Source: Acrocarpospora pleiomorpha
GTDB lineage: Bacteria; Actinomycetota; Actinomycetes; Streptosporangiales; Streptosporangiaceae
Reading direction: 5' to 3'
Assembly: GCF_009687885.1 (NCBI RefSeq)
Contig: NZ_BLAF01000026.1
Location: 69,800-133,799 of the forward strand
Length of the DNA stretch: 64,000 nucleotides
Made by a program: the position numbers and the translations under genes
In this document: piece after piece, positions 8,796-17,800 of the stretch
Position numbering within the stretch: the first letter of the stretch is position 1
How the letters are laid out: every line of letters begins with the position of its first letter
Notes under the pieces: model-generated
The model's database searches: none
What the model was told of the DNA's origin: nothing
The model's input: the letters and a program-made list of their open reading frames with translations, nothing else

Positions 8796-9574
8796 GACAC
8801 ACCCGCCATCCGGCTGTGATGCCAGCGGAATACCCGTTTCTCCGCGGCCACCAGCAGCGAGTTGACGGCGATGCCGAACAGGCCCACCCAGGCGGTCGCG
8901 GCGATCATCAGGTCGACCCGGTTGCCGCTGCCCGCCGTGCTGATGAAGACGCCGACGCCGTTGGTGCCGCCCGCCACCACCTCAGCGCTGACCACCAGGA
9001 TGATGGCGACCGAGGCGGCCAGCCGTACCCCGGTGGCGATGAACGGGGCCGCGCTGGGCAGCACGACCCGAAACACCGTCGCGCCAGGACCGAAACCGAA
9101 GCTCCGCAGCGTCTCCTTGGCCAGCGGGTCGACGTCGCGGACACCGTAGATGGTGTTGATCAGCACCGGCCAGGTGGCCGCGTACACCGCGACCGACATG
9201 CGCATGTGCAGCTGGTTCTGGAAGATCATGATAGCCAGTGGGATGAGGGCCACCGACGGGATGGGCCGGAGGAACTCGATCAGTGGCCGGGTCGCGACCT
9301 CGGCGGGCCGGGCCACCCCGAGCAGCAGACCGGCCGGCACCGCGATGGCGATGGTCAGCGCGAGTGCCCAGAACCAGGCTTCCACGCTGGCGAGCGCGTG
9401 GCCGAGGAACTCGCCGTCGACGGCGAGTTCCACGGCCCTGCTCAGGATTGTGGAGGTGAGCGGGATGAATGTGGCGTCGATGAGGCCCGTTCTGCCCGCG
9501 GCCTCCAGAACGACAAGCAGCCCCGTGGCGCCGATGACGCCACGGAGCACTGTCGAGCCGATCAATCTGGACAC
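8792..9574 (-). CDS. NitT/TauT-family ABC transporter permease (first)
   Basis: A 260-residue membrane permease with the EAA-type loop KETLRSFGFGPGATVFRVVLPSAAPFIATGVRLAASVA at about 160-197. Hydrophobic helices flank this loop. The GTG start lies one base downstream of the stop of the substrate-binding lipoprotein gene, and the stop overlaps the start of the next permease. This packing is characteristic of a single operon. It likely pairs with the product of 7983-8795 to form the membrane channel. Confidence 0.88.
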   Translation of the reverse strand: MSRLIGSTVLRGVIGATGLLVVLEAAGRTGLIDATFIPLTSTILSRAVELAVDGEFLGHALASVEAWFWALALTIAIAVPAGLLLGVARPAEVATRPLIEFLRPIPSVALIPLAIMIFQNQLHMRMSVAVYAATWPVLINTIYGVRDVDPLAKETLRSFGFGPGATVFRVVLPSAAPFIATGVRLAASVAIILVVSAEVVAGGTNGVGVFISTAGSGNRVDLMIAATAWVGLFGIAVNSLLVAAEKRVFRWHHSRMAGVS

Positions 9575-9575
9575 G

Positions 9576-10565
9576 TCACCCCGCGGTCGGCGCGTGCAGC
9601 ACCGACTTCACGTCGAATCCGGCCTGCAGGTAGCCGTACTCCTTCATCGTGTCGGCGACCCGCTGCAGGCGCGCCTCGCTCAGGGTGGTGGAGTAGACCC
9701 CGAGCGCGATGACGGAGGCCGTGGCCGCGTCGATCTTGGTGTATTTCGGCAGGACCTCTTCGATCGCCTTGCGGTCGGACGCGGCCAGCTGCTGGGCCTT
9801 GGCCAGCGCGCGCTGGAAGGCGGCCACCGTCTTCGGGTTCTTGGTGACGAACTCGTCGTTCATCACCCAGCCGGCGATGGGGAAGTCGGCCAGCGGGCCG
9901 CTCATCGTGTCGGCGACCTTCTTGGCGCCCTGCTGGGAGTAGGCCGAAATGAAGGGTTCAGCCACCCAGATCGCGTCCACGGTGCCGTTCTTCAGCGCAC
10001 CGCCCATGTCCGGCAGCGGCATCGGCACGAACTGCTTGGGGTCGATGGTCACGCCGGCCACCTTGGCGCTGGCGGTGACGGCCATGGTGGCAATGTTGTT
10101 CAGCGTGTTGACCGCGATCTTCTTGCCGGCCAGGTCCGCCGGGCTCGAGATGCTGGCGTCGTCCGCCTTGGCCATCAGGACGAAGTTGTCGGGTGCTGCC
10201 TGGTAGCTGTCCGCGACCACCTTGAACTTGCCCACGCCCTTCTCCTGCGCGGAGAACAGGGAGACGTAGTTGTTGAGAATCGCGTCCAGCTGGCCGGCGA
10301 CCAGCTTGGGCGTGGCGGTGGCGCCACCGACCTCGATGGACGTCCGTACGGTCAGTCCTTCTGCGGTGAAGAAACCCTTGTCGATCGCGATCTGAATCGG
10401 AGCCGAGTCGGGTATAGGCAGGATACCGACCGTAAGGGCGGTTTTTTCCAAGCCGTTATTCGCGGTGTCCGCCGTCGTATTCGTATCAGCGCCGCCGCAT
10501 GCCGTGAGTGCCAATGCGGCCAGGACGCTCACCACGAGCGGTCGGCCCAGGAATAGGCGTCTCAT
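9576..10565 (-). CDS. NMT1/THI5/SsuA-like substrate-binding lipoprotein
   Basis: A 329-residue extracytoplasmic solute receptor for the ABC importer. The start was set at the ATG preceded by AAAGGAG eight bases upstream; an upstream in-frame codon adds eleven residues without a better site. The signal peptide (MRRLFLGRPLVVSVLAALAL) ends in lipobox LTAC, so the mature protein should be lipid-anchored. The family fold shows in IQIAIDKGFFTAEGL, LVAGQLDAILNN, DLAGKKIAVNTLNN and VDAIWVAEPF. Related proteins bind sulfonates, nitrate or thiamine precursors. No signature residue allows a substrate call. Confidence 0.88.
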   Translation of the reverse strand: MRRLFLGRPLVVSVLAALALTACGGADTNTTADTANNGLEKTALTVGILPIPDSAPIQIAIDKGFFTAEGLTVRTSIEVGGATATPKLVAGQLDAILNNYVSLFSAQEKGVGKFKVVADSYQAAPDNFVLMAKADDASISSPADLAGKKIAVNTLNNIATMAVTASAKVAGVTIDPKQFVPMPLPDMGGALKNGTVDAIWVAEPFISAYSQQGAKKVADTMSGPLADFPIAGWVMNDEFVTKNPKTVAAFQRALAKAQQLAASDRKAIEEVLPKYTKIDAATASVIALGVYSTTLSEARLQRVADTMKEYGYLQAGFDVKSVLHAPTAG

Positions 10566-10973
10566 GGAGTCTCCTTTAGCTGGGGGAATGGCCCGCACGG
10601 ATCGTCAGATGATCTCGAACACGGCGGGCGACGAGCGACGAGCGTAGCGGAGGAAAAACCCCCTCAACAGGAATGAGAGCACTATGTCACCAAACTTGTA
10701 AACAAGTCGGCTGTTGGTGACTTTTGTACGAAATGAGGTGTTTCAGGGGGTTGGACCGGTCCATCGAACGCATGATCCCATGGAGGGTATACAGTTGAGG
10801 CTTCGACCAGCGAAGTTCGCTCTGACCTCTCGACATTACTGAGCGGTACGTGTTGGATCGTGGCAATCCGGTCACGGCTATTGGTCTATCTCGTGGTCTT
10901 ATGCTCCAATTGCCCGTGGCTTATGGGAGGTTTCCCGGGATAATTGATTTTTCTTTAGCGGAAGGTGCGGCCT
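10566..10973 (+). promoter_or_regulatory. Divergent intergenic region between ABC/OMT operon and conservon 2
   Basis: About 400 bp without a convincing gene, less GC-rich than the flanking genes. It must hold the promoters of the leftward importer operon and the rightward cvnA. It contains the nested inverted repeat at 10686-10721, a palindrome GGACCGGTCC near 10754, and small repeats such as CTTCGaccagCGAAG. A 62-codon leftward frame inside it lacks family features and was not called. Confidence 0.6.
10686..10721. promoter_or_regulatory. Nested inverted repeat, probable operator
   Basis: The outer arms GTCACCAA (10686-10693) and TTGGTGAC (10714-10721) are perfect reverse complements. Inside lies a second near-contiguous palindrome, ACTTGT-AA-ACAAGT (10694-10707). 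It sits about 120-155 bp upstream of the lipoprotein gene start, where an importer promoter would be expected. Such dyads are typical of dimeric repressors (GntR or TetR type), but no such regulator gene is adjacent, so the binder is unknown. It could also form a hairpin in the importer leader RNA. Confidence 0.55.
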
Positions 10974-13940
10974 GTGAGGACGGCTACGATCGACAATGAT
11001 CACCGCACCGTGTCCGAGACGCCCCCGGCGGCCCTCCCCGGTCCCGAAGGCGAAGAAGACACGCGCAACCGGCTGGCGCTGAAGAACTGGCGGGTCCGTA
11101 GCCGCCTGGTCGCCCTGATCCTGGTCCCCACCATCGGAGCGGTGCTCCTGGGTGGGCTTCGTGTGGTGACATCGATCAACAGCGCCGCTGAATATCAGAG
11201 GGTCAGCGAGGTGGCGGCCTTCACCGGCACCCTGAGCGACCTGATCCACGAGCTCCAGCTGGAACGCGACCTGACGGCTCGTTACATCGAGAGCGGCCGT
11301 CCGGGCGAACCCGCCCTCGGCCTGGTCCGCAACCAGCGCGGCTCGGTGGATGTGCTCACCGACGCGGTCCGCAGCCGCGTCGAGACCGTCGGCGACTCCT
11401 TCGGAGAAGTCGGCAGGCAGAACCTCTCCCGGCTCGACCGGCGCCTCGGCGAGCTGGCAAACCTGCGCAAGACGACCGTGGAGACCCTGCTCCCCGCGCT
11501 GCTCGCGATCGACAAGTACTCCGCCTTCATCGCGGACCTGATCCGGCTCTACGACGAGAACGGCCAAGGCGGCGTCGACGAGGAGCTCGACGCCAGCGCC
11601 ACCGCCCTCGCCTCGCTGGCCCGGGCCAAGAACGAGGCCTCCATCGTCCGGGCCACGCTCGCCCTCGGCACCACCGTCGGCCGCTTCGACCCGTTGGAAC
11701 TGGACGCGTTCACCGCCGCCCGCAAGCGGCAGGAGAGCGAGCTGAGCGCGTTCCGCACGGTGGCAACCCCGGCGGAACGCCAGCGTTACGCCGACCTCGT
11801 GACCGGTCCGGAGATCGACAGGGCGGAGTTCCTCCGGCTGTCGGCGCTCGAAGTGATCAGGACCCGCCGCCTGCTCAACAACCTGGACGACCGTCCCGGT
11901 CCTGACGGCGACGAGTGGTTCCAGGTCAGCAGCGCCACCGTCGACAAGATGCACGAGGTGGAGAAGCTCCAGATCGCCTCCCTCGTCGACCGCAGCAACG
12001 GCTTCGCCGCCGCCGACCAGCGCGGCGCCATCGCCAACATCATCGTGGTTGTGCTGATCCTCGGCCTGGTGCTGGTCATCACCACCGCGATGGCCCGATC
12101 GCTGGTCAAGCCGCTGCGCCGGCTCCGCTCCGAGGCCCTGGAGATCGCCGGTCACAAGCTCCCCGAGCTGGTCCAGCGGCTGCGCGACTCCGACGGCACC
12201 GGCAACTCCGCCGAGGTGAAACCGCAGCCCATCGGCGTCTCCTCCACCGACGAGATCGGGGAAGTGGCCCGGGCCTTCGACGAGGTCCACCAGGAGGCGG
12301 TCCGGCTGGCGGGTGACGAGGCCAAGCTGCGCAGCAACGTCAGCGCCATGTTCGTCAACCTGTCGCGCCGCACCCAGACCCTGGTGGAACGGCAGATCGC
12401 CCTGATCGACGGCCTGGAGCAGGGCGAGCAGGACGAGCAGCGGCTCGGCAACCTGTTCAAGCTGGACCACCTGGCCACCCGCATGCGCCGCAACAGTGAG
12501 AACCTCCTGGTCCTCGCCGGGCAGGAACCCGCCCGCCGGTGGAGCCAGCCGGTGGAGCTCACCGACGTCATCCGGGCCGCGCTGTCGGAGGTCGAGGGCT
12601 ACGAGCGGGTCGCCATCAACATCCCGTCCGACGTGGCGCTGGCCGGACAGGCCGTCAACGACGTCATCCACCTGCTGGCCGAGCTGGTCGAGAACGCGCT
12701 TTCGTTCTCCGCCAGGGACACCCGGGTGGTCGTCTCCGGCAACCGGATCGACGGCGGCGGCGTGATGGTCTCGGTCACCGACGGCGGTATCGGGATGACC
12801 CAGGAGGAGATCGCCGCGACCAACTGGCGACTGGCCAACCCGCCGGTCGTGGACGTGTCGGTGTCCCGCCGGATGGGCCTGTTCGTGGTCGGTCGGCTCG
12901 CGCTCCGCAACGGCATCCGGGTCCAGCTGCGCTCGCACGACAGCGGTGGCCTGACCGCGATGGTGCTGCTGCCGGAGTCGCTGATGGGCGCTCCGGCGTA
13001 CTCCCAGCAGCAGTACGCGGGCACCTTCGCGCCCAGCTGGTCGCCGCAGGGCCAGTCCGAGCCCGTCGCCTGGGGCGCCCCGCCGCTGGCCCTGTCGGCG
13101 CCCGCGCCGAACGGTCCCGGCGGGCCCTTCGCCACGCCGGGTCCCGGCGGGCAGCACCCGTCCTTCCCGCCGCCGGGGATACCGCAGGCCATGTTCGGCG
13201 CCGACAACGGGGGACCCCCGCGGTCCGCGTTCGACGGCCGGGGCCCCGCGGACGGCCGGAACGCGCTGGGCGGCGGCCCGTCCGGCGCCCTGCCGCCCTC
13301 GCCGTTCGACGGCAGGGGTGCGTTCGGCTCCGGGCAGCAGAACCCGTTCGACCAGCAGCCCGCCAGGTCGCCGTTCGACGCGCCCGCCACCGGGCAGGTC
13401 ATGCGCTCGCCGTTCGACCCGCGCACCCCGCCCGGCGGGCCAGGCCCGGCCTCCAACGGGCCGCCGCTGCCGAAGCGGCGTGGGGATTCCGGTCTGTCCG
13501 GTATCTCTGGGTTCTCGGGAATGCCCGGGATGGATGTGGACAGCACCGGCCCGCTGCCCGCCGTACGGGAAGAACGTCCGGAGGACTTCCTGCCCATCTT
13601 CGCGGCGGTGGAATCGGCCTGGTTCCAGCGCAGCCCCGAGGACAAGAGCTGGAACCAGACACCCGCCGACAACGGCTGGGAGGCAGCCGCCCAGCAGCCC
13701 TCCTGGGAGGCCAGCACCTCATCCGGCCTGCCCAAGCGGGTGCCCAAGGCCAACCTGGTGCCCGGTTCCGCCGACGCGGGCAAGCCGGCCGTCGCGCCGA
13801 TGCCCGCCCTCTCGCCGGAACGCGCGCGCAGCCGCCTGTCCAGCCTCCAGCAGGGGGTACGGCAGGGCCGCGCGGTAGCCAGAGGCGAGATCAGCGAAGA
13901 CGAGGGATACCCGGGCGCCGGCAGAGGAGAAAAGCCGTGA
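10974..13940 (+). CDS. cvnA: CvnA-type NIT/HAMP sensor histidine kinase-like protein (conservon 2)
   Basis: An approximately 988-residue paralogue of the protein at 1451-4726. It has TM1 about 43-68, a NIT domain beginning with LIHELQLERDLTARYIE, TM2 about 353-377, HAMP, the LDHLATRMRR helix and a HATPase_c domain (LVENALSF; DGGIGM). From about 670 the tail is disordered, with NPF/SPF motifs (SPFDG, NPFDQ, SPFDA, SPFDP) and the same terminal blocks as copy 1. I prefer the GTG at 10974 because GGAAGG lies eight bases upstream; a GTG at 10965 adds three residues. The HAMP-to-HATPase stretch is almost identical to copy 1 over long DNA runs, while the NIT domains differ, suggesting different inputs to a common output. 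Confidence 0.92.
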   Translation: MRTATIDNDHRTVSETPPAALPGPEGEEDTRNRLALKNWRVRSRLVALILVPTIGAVLLGGLRVVTSINSAAEYQRVSEVAAFTGTLSDLIHELQLERDLTARYIESGRPGEPALGLVRNQRGSVDVLTDAVRSRVETVGDSFGEVGRQNLSRLDRRLGELANLRKTTVETLLPALLAIDKYSAFIADLIRLYDENGQGGVDEELDASATALASLARAKNEASIVRATLALGTTVGRFDPLELDAFTAARKRQESELSAFRTVATPAERQRYADLVTGPEIDRAEFLRLSALEVIRTRRLLNNLDDRPGPDGDEWFQVSSATVDKMHEVEKLQIASLVDRSNGFAAADQRGAIANIIVVVLILGLVLVITTAMARSLVKPLRRLRSEALEIAGHKLPELVQRLRDSDGTGNSAEVKPQPIGVSSTDEIGEVARAFDEVHQEAVRLAGDEAKLRSNVSAMFVNLSRRTQTLVERQIALIDGLEQGEQDEQRLGNLFKLDHLATRMRRNSENLLVLAGQEPARRWSQPVELTDVIRAALSEVEGYERVAINIPSDVALAGQAVNDVIHLLAELVENALSFSARDTRVVVSGNRIDGGGVMVSVTDGGIGMTQEEIAATNWRLANPPVVDVSVSRRMGLFVVGRLALRNGIRVQLRSHDSGGLTAMVLLPESLMGAPAYSQQQYAGTFAPSWSPQGQSEPVAWGAPPLALSAPAPNGPGGPFATPGPGGQHPSFPPPGIPQAMFGADNGGPPRSAFDGRGPADGRNALGGGPSGALPPSPFDGRGAFGSGQQNPFDQQPARSPFDAPATGQVMRSPFDPRTPPGGPGPASNGPPLPKRRGDSGLSGISGFSGMPGMDVDSTGPLPAVREERPEDFLPIFAAVESAWFQRSPEDKSWNQTPADNGWEAAAQQPSWEASTSSGLPKRVPKANLVPGSADAGKPAVAPMPALSPERARSRLSSLQQGVRQGRAVARGEISEDEGYPGAGRGEKP

Positions 13941-13977
13941 GCGTGCCGACATCCACCTATCTGTACAGGGGTGTTCC

Positions 13978-14403
13978 GTGCGAGAGATGAGCCATGCCGC
14001 GCGCGGCATCAACTGGCTGATCAGCGACTTCGTCAGTTCGGTGCCCGGCGTGGCGCACACCGTGGTGGTGTCCGCCGACGGGCTGCCGCTGGCCTACTCC
14101 GACGGCTTCCCGAAGGACCGGGCCGACCAGCTCGCGGCCGTCGCCGCCGGGCTGATCAGCCTCACCCAGGGTGCCTCGCGGGTGTTCGAAGGCGGCCCGG
14201 TCACCCAGACCATGGTCGAGATGCAGCGCGGGCTGCTGCTGATCATGTCGGTCAGCGACGGCTCCTGCCTGGCCGTGCTGGCCGCGAGCGACTGCGACAT
14301 GGGCCTCGTGGCCTACCAGATGACGCTCCTGGTCGAACGTGCGGGTCAGGTTCTGACTCCCGCAGTGCGGGCTGAGCTCCAGGCCACCCACCCGAGGAGA
14401 TAA
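13978..14403 (+). CDS. cvnB: CvnB roadblock/LC7-domain protein (conservon 2)
   Basis: A 141-residue roadblock/LC7 protein, close paralogue of the gene at 4723. Shared segments include VPGVAHTVVVSADGLPLAYS and LLLIMSVSDGSCLAVLAASD. The start is GTG, 37 bp after cvnA, with weak AGGGG upstream; an ATG three codons later is possible. Unlike copy 1 it does not overlap cvnA, so coupling is looser. It likely serves as regulator or partner of CvnD. Confidence 0.92.
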   Translation: MREMSHAARGINWLISDFVSSVPGVAHTVVVSADGLPLAYSDGFPKDRADQLAAVAAGLISLTQGASRVFEGGPVTQTMVEMQRGLLLIMSVSDGSCLAVLAASDCDMGLVAYQMTLLVERAGQVLTPAVRAELQATHPRR

Positions 14404-14405
14404 TC

Positions 14406-14789
14406 ATGGACTCGTGGGGGCCGCCGTATGGTGCCCCGATCCCGCCGCGGGATCCCGCCTCGCCGGTCCGGCCGTACGCGGTCACCGGCGGGAGGACGGC
14501 GCCGCGCATGCAGCTCGCGCTGGAGGCCCTGGTCTCCTCGGCGACGTCGATGCACCAGGATCTGGCCAACCGGCCGCCGGAGCAGCGGGCCATCAGCTCG
14601 CTCTGCCGCCAGGTGCGCTCGGTCGCCGAGGTGTCCGCGCTGCTGCGGATCCCCCTGGGCGTGGCTCGCGTGGTGATCGCCGACATGGCGGCGGAGGGGC
14701 TCGTGCACGTGCACCAGCCACAGCTGGACGCCGGACAGCCGGACTTGGGATTGTTGGAAAGGGTACTCAGTGGACTTCGACGTCTATAG
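14406..14789 (+). CDS. cvnC: CvnC DUF742 protein (conservon 2)
   Basis: A 127-residue DUF742 protein, paralogue of the gene at 5165. It shares VRPYAVTGGRTAPRMQLA, an HTH-like stretch with ISSLCRQVRSVAEVSALLRI, and MAAEGLVHVHQPQLDAG. The ATG start is two bases after the cvnB stop and is preceded by GAGGAG. The N-terminal tail is Pro/Gly-rich and differs from copy 1. The gene overlaps cvnD by 20 bases exactly as in conservon 1. Confidence 0.92.
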   Translation: MDSWGPPYGAPIPPRDPASPVRPYAVTGGRTAPRMQLALEALVSSATSMHQDLANRPPEQRAISSLCRQVRSVAEVSALLRIPLGVARVVIADMAAEGLVHVHQPQLDAGQPDLGLLERVLSGLRRL

Positions 14790-15366
14790 CCACGGCACTG
14801 CCAGCCGTGGCCTGACCTCGACGAAGATCGTCGTTGCCGGCGGCTTCGGAGTTGGCAAAACGACTTTCGTCGGAGCGGTGTCGGAGATCGTGCCGCTGAC
14901 GACCGAGGCGGTGATGACCGACGCCTCCAAGGACATCGACGACGTCGCATTGACGCCCAACAAGACGACCACGACGGTGGCGATGGACTTCGGCCGGGTG
15001 TCGCTGGACCAGGATCTGATCCTGTATCTGTTCGGCACGCCCGGTCAGCACCGTTTCTGGTTCATGTGGGATGACCTGGTGCGTGGCGCGATCGGCGCGG
15101 TGGTCTTGGTGGACACCCGCCGGTTGGCCGACAGTTTTCCCGCCGTGGACTATTTCGAGGAGGCCAAGCTGCCCTTCGTGGTCGGTGTCAACGGGTTCAA
15201 CGGCGTCTACGCGCACGGCGAGGAGGAGATCAGGGAGGCTCTGTCGCTCTCCGCGCACATCCCCGTGGTCAAGACCGACGCCAGGACCCGCGAGTCGGTG
15301 AAGAGCACGCTCATCACGCTGGTGGAACACGCGCTCACCACGCGCGTGGGCTCGCCCGGCTGGTAA
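14770..15366 (+). CDS. cvnD: CvnD small Ras-like/MglA-type GTPase (conservon 2)
   Basis: A 198-residue GTPase with P-loop GGFGVGKTTF, switch II FGTPGQHRFWF and G4-like GVNGFNG. The last element has Asn where copy 1 has Asp, a change in the guanine-specificity loop worth noting. GTG start inside cvnC with GGAAAGG upstream. DNA identity with copy 1 is essentially complete from about 15000 to 15170, consistent with recent gene conversion. No cytochrome P450 gene (the fifth member of some conservons) follows; the next gene is ffh. Confidence 0.92.
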   Translation: MDFDVYSHGTASRGLTSTKIVVAGGFGVGKTTFVGAVSEIVPLTTEAVMTDASKDIDDVALTPNKTTTTVAMDFGRVSLDQDLILYLFGTPGQHRFWFMWDDLVRGAIGAVVLVDTRRLADSFPAVDYFEEAKLPFVVGVNGFNGVYAHGEEEIREALSLSAHIPVVKTDARTRESVKSTLITLVEHALTTRVGSPGW

Positions 15367-15428
15367 GCGGATAGGCTGGGGATCCTGGGGTAGTCCCCTG
15401 ACCCACGACTTCTAGGCTGGCCAATCAC

Positions 15429-16943
15429 GTGTTCGAGACGCTTTCCGACCGGCTGACTTCGGTCTTCTCCTCGCTTCGCGCCAAGGGCAGACTGTCCGAC
15501 GCGGACATCGACGCGACCTGCCGCGAGATTCGCATCGCGCTGCTGGAAGCCGATGTCGCGCTGCCGGTGGTCAAGGACTTCGTCGCCCATGTCAAGGAAC
15601 GGGCCCGCGGCGTCGAGGTGTCCCAGGCCCTCAACCCCGCCCAGCAGGTCGTCAAGATCGTCAATGACGAGCTGATCGACATCCTCGGCGGCGAGACCCG
15701 GCGGCTCCGCTACGCCAAGACCCCGCCGACCGTGCTGATGCTGGCCGGTCTGCAGGGCTCGGGCAAGACCACCCTGGCCGGCAAGCTGGCCCGCTGGCTG
15801 CGCGAGCAGGGCCACGTGCCCATGCTCGTCGCCTGCGACCTGCAGCGGCCCAACGCGGTCCAGCAGCTGTCGGTGATGGCCGAGCGGGCCGGGGTGGCCG
15901 TGTTCGCGCCCGAGCCGGGCAACGGCGTCGGCGACCCGGTCGAGGTGGCCCGCCGCTCGATCGAGCACGCCAGGCGGCAGCAGCACGACGTGGTCATCAT
16001 CGACACCGCCGGCCGCCTCGGCATCGACCAGGAGCTGATGCGGCAGGCCGCCGACATCCGCGACGCGGTCAGCCCCGACGAGGTGCTGTTCGTGGTCGAC
16101 GCCATGATCGGCCAGGACGCGGTGACCACCGCGCAGGCCTTCATGACGGGCGTCGGCTTCGACGGCGTCGTGCTCACCAAGCTGGACGGCGACGCCCGCG
16201 GCGGCGCCGCCCTGTCGGTGCGGCACGTCACCGGCCGCCCGATCATGTTCGCCTCCACCGGCGAGAAGCTCGAGGACTTCGATGCCTTCCACCCCGACCG
16301 GATGGCGGGCCGCATCCTCGACATGGGTGACATCCTCACCCTGATCGAGCAGGCCCAGAAGACCTTCGACGAGGCCGAGGCCGCCAAGATGGCGAGCAAG
16401 ATGGCCTCCGGCGAGGGCTTCACCCTGGAAGACTTCCTCGACCAGATGATGATGGTCCGCAAGATGGGGCCGATCAAGAACCTGCTCGGCATGATGCCCG
16501 GCATGGGGCAGATGCGGGACCAGCTCAACCAGGTCGACGACAAGGACCTGGACCGGATCGCCGCCATCATCCGCTCGATGACGCCCGGCGAGCGGGCCGA
16601 ACCGAAGATCATCAAGGGCTCCCGGCGGGAGCGCATCGCGCGCGGCTCCGGCGTCACCGTGACCGAGGTGAACAACCTGGTCATCCGCTTCTTCGAGGCG
16701 CAGAAGATGATGAAGCGCATGTCCCAGGGCATGGGCATTCCCGGCATGCCCGGCGGGCGGCGCCAGCAGAAGGCGACCAAGCCCAAGAAGGGCCGCCGGG
16801 TCAGCGGCGACCCGCGCAAGGCCGGGCTGCCCAAGCCCGTCGCGGAAACGCCCAATCCCGGGACCGGCGCGCTCGGCAACCTCGGCCAGCAGCTGCCGCC
16901 AGGTTTCGATCCGTCCAAGTTCAAGTTTCCTGGGCAGAAGTAG
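15429..16943 (+). CDS. ffh: Signal recognition particle protein Ffh (SRP54)
   Basis: A 504-residue SRP GTPase that binds signal sequences of nascent membrane and secreted proteins and 4.5S RNA, then docks on FtsY. N domain in residues 1-90; G domain with GLQGSGKTT, DTAGRLGID and TKLDGDARGGA; methionine-rich M domain with MGPIKNLLGMMPGMGQM and the RNA-binding segment SRRERIARGSG. A Lys/Gly-rich tail follows. GTG start. It begins a housekeeping run (ffh, rpsP, khpA, rimM, trmD, rplS) and lies 62 bp after conservon 2. Confidence 0.97.
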   Translation: MFETLSDRLTSVFSSLRAKGRLSDADIDATCREIRIALLEADVALPVVKDFVAHVKERARGVEVSQALNPAQQVVKIVNDELIDILGGETRRLRYAKTPPTVLMLAGLQGSGKTTLAGKLARWLREQGHVPMLVACDLQRPNAVQQLSVMAERAGVAVFAPEPGNGVGDPVEVARRSIEHARRQQHDVVIIDTAGRLGIDQELMRQAADIRDAVSPDEVLFVVDAMIGQDAVTTAQAFMTGVGFDGVVLTKLDGDARGGAALSVRHVTGRPIMFASTGEKLEDFDAFHPDRMAGRILDMGDILTLIEQAQKTFDEAEAAKMASKMASGEGFTLEDFLDQMMMVRKMGPIKNLLGMMPGMGQMRDQLNQVDDKDLDRIAAIIRSMTPGERAEPKIIKGSRRERIARGSGVTVTEVNNLVIRFFEAQKMMKRMSQGMGIPGMPGGRRQQKATKPKKGRRVSGDPRKAGLPKPVAETPNPGTGALGNLGQQLPPGFDPSKFKFPGQK

Positions 16944-17101
16944 GCACGAACATCTGGCAGAATGGGGTGTTGGAACATCGTGATCTGGTGGGTGCCCTCT
17001 CACCCCCGCCTGTCGCGCCTGTCCCTCGGGCGGTCGACACGTCGTGCCCCACTCGATGAGACACCGCTCACCCACTTGCTGAAGCAGGAGAGACCACACC
17101 C

Positions 17102-17542
17102 GTGGCAGTCAAGATCAAGCTCAAGCGGCTCGGCATGATCCGCAACCCGCAATACCGCATCGTCGTCGCCGACAGCCGCACCAAGCGGGACGGCCGGGCG
17201 ATCGAGGAGATCGGTCTGTACCACCCGAAGGAGAACCCGTCGCTGATCCGGGTCGACTCCGAGCGGGCGCAGTACTGGCTGGGCGTCGGCGCGCAGCCGA
17301 CCGACCCGGTCCTGAAGATCTTCAAGCTGACCGGCGACTGGCAGAAGTTCAAGGGCGAGGCCGCGCCGCCGCCGCTCCTGGTCGCCGAGCCCAAGCCGGA
17401 CCGGCACGCGCTCTACGAGGCCGCCGCCAAGGAGACGCTCTCCGGCGACTCCGCCGGCGCCGCCACCACGCCGCGCAAGGCCCGCAAGGCCGAGCCGAAG
17501 GCCGAGACCGCCGCCGAGGCTGAGCCGGAAGCCCAGGCCTGA
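17102..17542 (+). CDS. rpsP: 30S ribosomal protein S16
   Basis: A 146-residue S16 with the conserved start AVKIKLKRLGMIRNPQYRIVV and PSLIRVDSERAQYWLGVGAQP. The usual bacterial protein is about 80-100 residues; the extra C-terminus is an Ala/Glu/Lys-rich tail, frequent in actinomycetes. GTG start with AGGAG upstream. One base separates its stop from khpA, so the two are probably co-translated. Confidence 0.97.
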   Translation: MAVKIKLKRLGMIRNPQYRIVVADSRTKRDGRAIEEIGLYHPKENPSLIRVDSERAQYWLGVGAQPTDPVLKIFKLTGDWQKFKGEAAPPPLLVAEPKPDRHALYEAAAKETLSGDSAGAATTPRKARKAEPKAETAAEAEPEAQA

Positions 17543-17543
17543 G

Positions 17544-17786
17544 GTGCTGGAAGAGGCCCTCGAACACCTGGTTAAGGGCATCGTCGAACATCCCGACGAG
17601 GTCCAGGTCCGGGCTCGGAAGATCCGTACCGGGCGCGTCCTAGAGGTCCGGGTTCATCCTGAGGACCTCGGTAAGGTCATCGGCCGTGGGGGTCGCACGG
17701 CGAAGGCGCTGCGCACCGTCGTCAACGCCCTTGCTGACGGCAAGTACGTGCGGGTCGACCTGGTCGACCTGAACGAGGCCCGCTGA
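17544..17786 (+). CDS. khpA: KH-domain RNA-binding protein KhpA
   Basis: An 80-residue single KH-domain protein between rpsP and rimM, its standard place in Gram-positive genomes. The GxxG loop is GRGGRTAKALRTVVNA near residues 47-62. The family binds RNA broadly, and in firmicutes acts with KhpB/Jag in cell division and small-RNA functions. GTG start one base after rpsP. A strong hairpin follows at 17801-17829. Confidence 0.94.
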   Translation: MLEEALEHLVKGIVEHPDEVQVRARKIRTGRVLEVRVHPEDLGKVIGRGGRTAKALRTVVNALADGKYVRVDLVDLNEAR

Positions 17787-17800
17787 ACAATCGCACGAGA

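Noticed and set aside
10687..10875. 62-codon minus-strand frame in the importer-conservon spacer
   Set aside because: No ribosome site, no family resemblance, and it covers the palindromic regulatory sequence.
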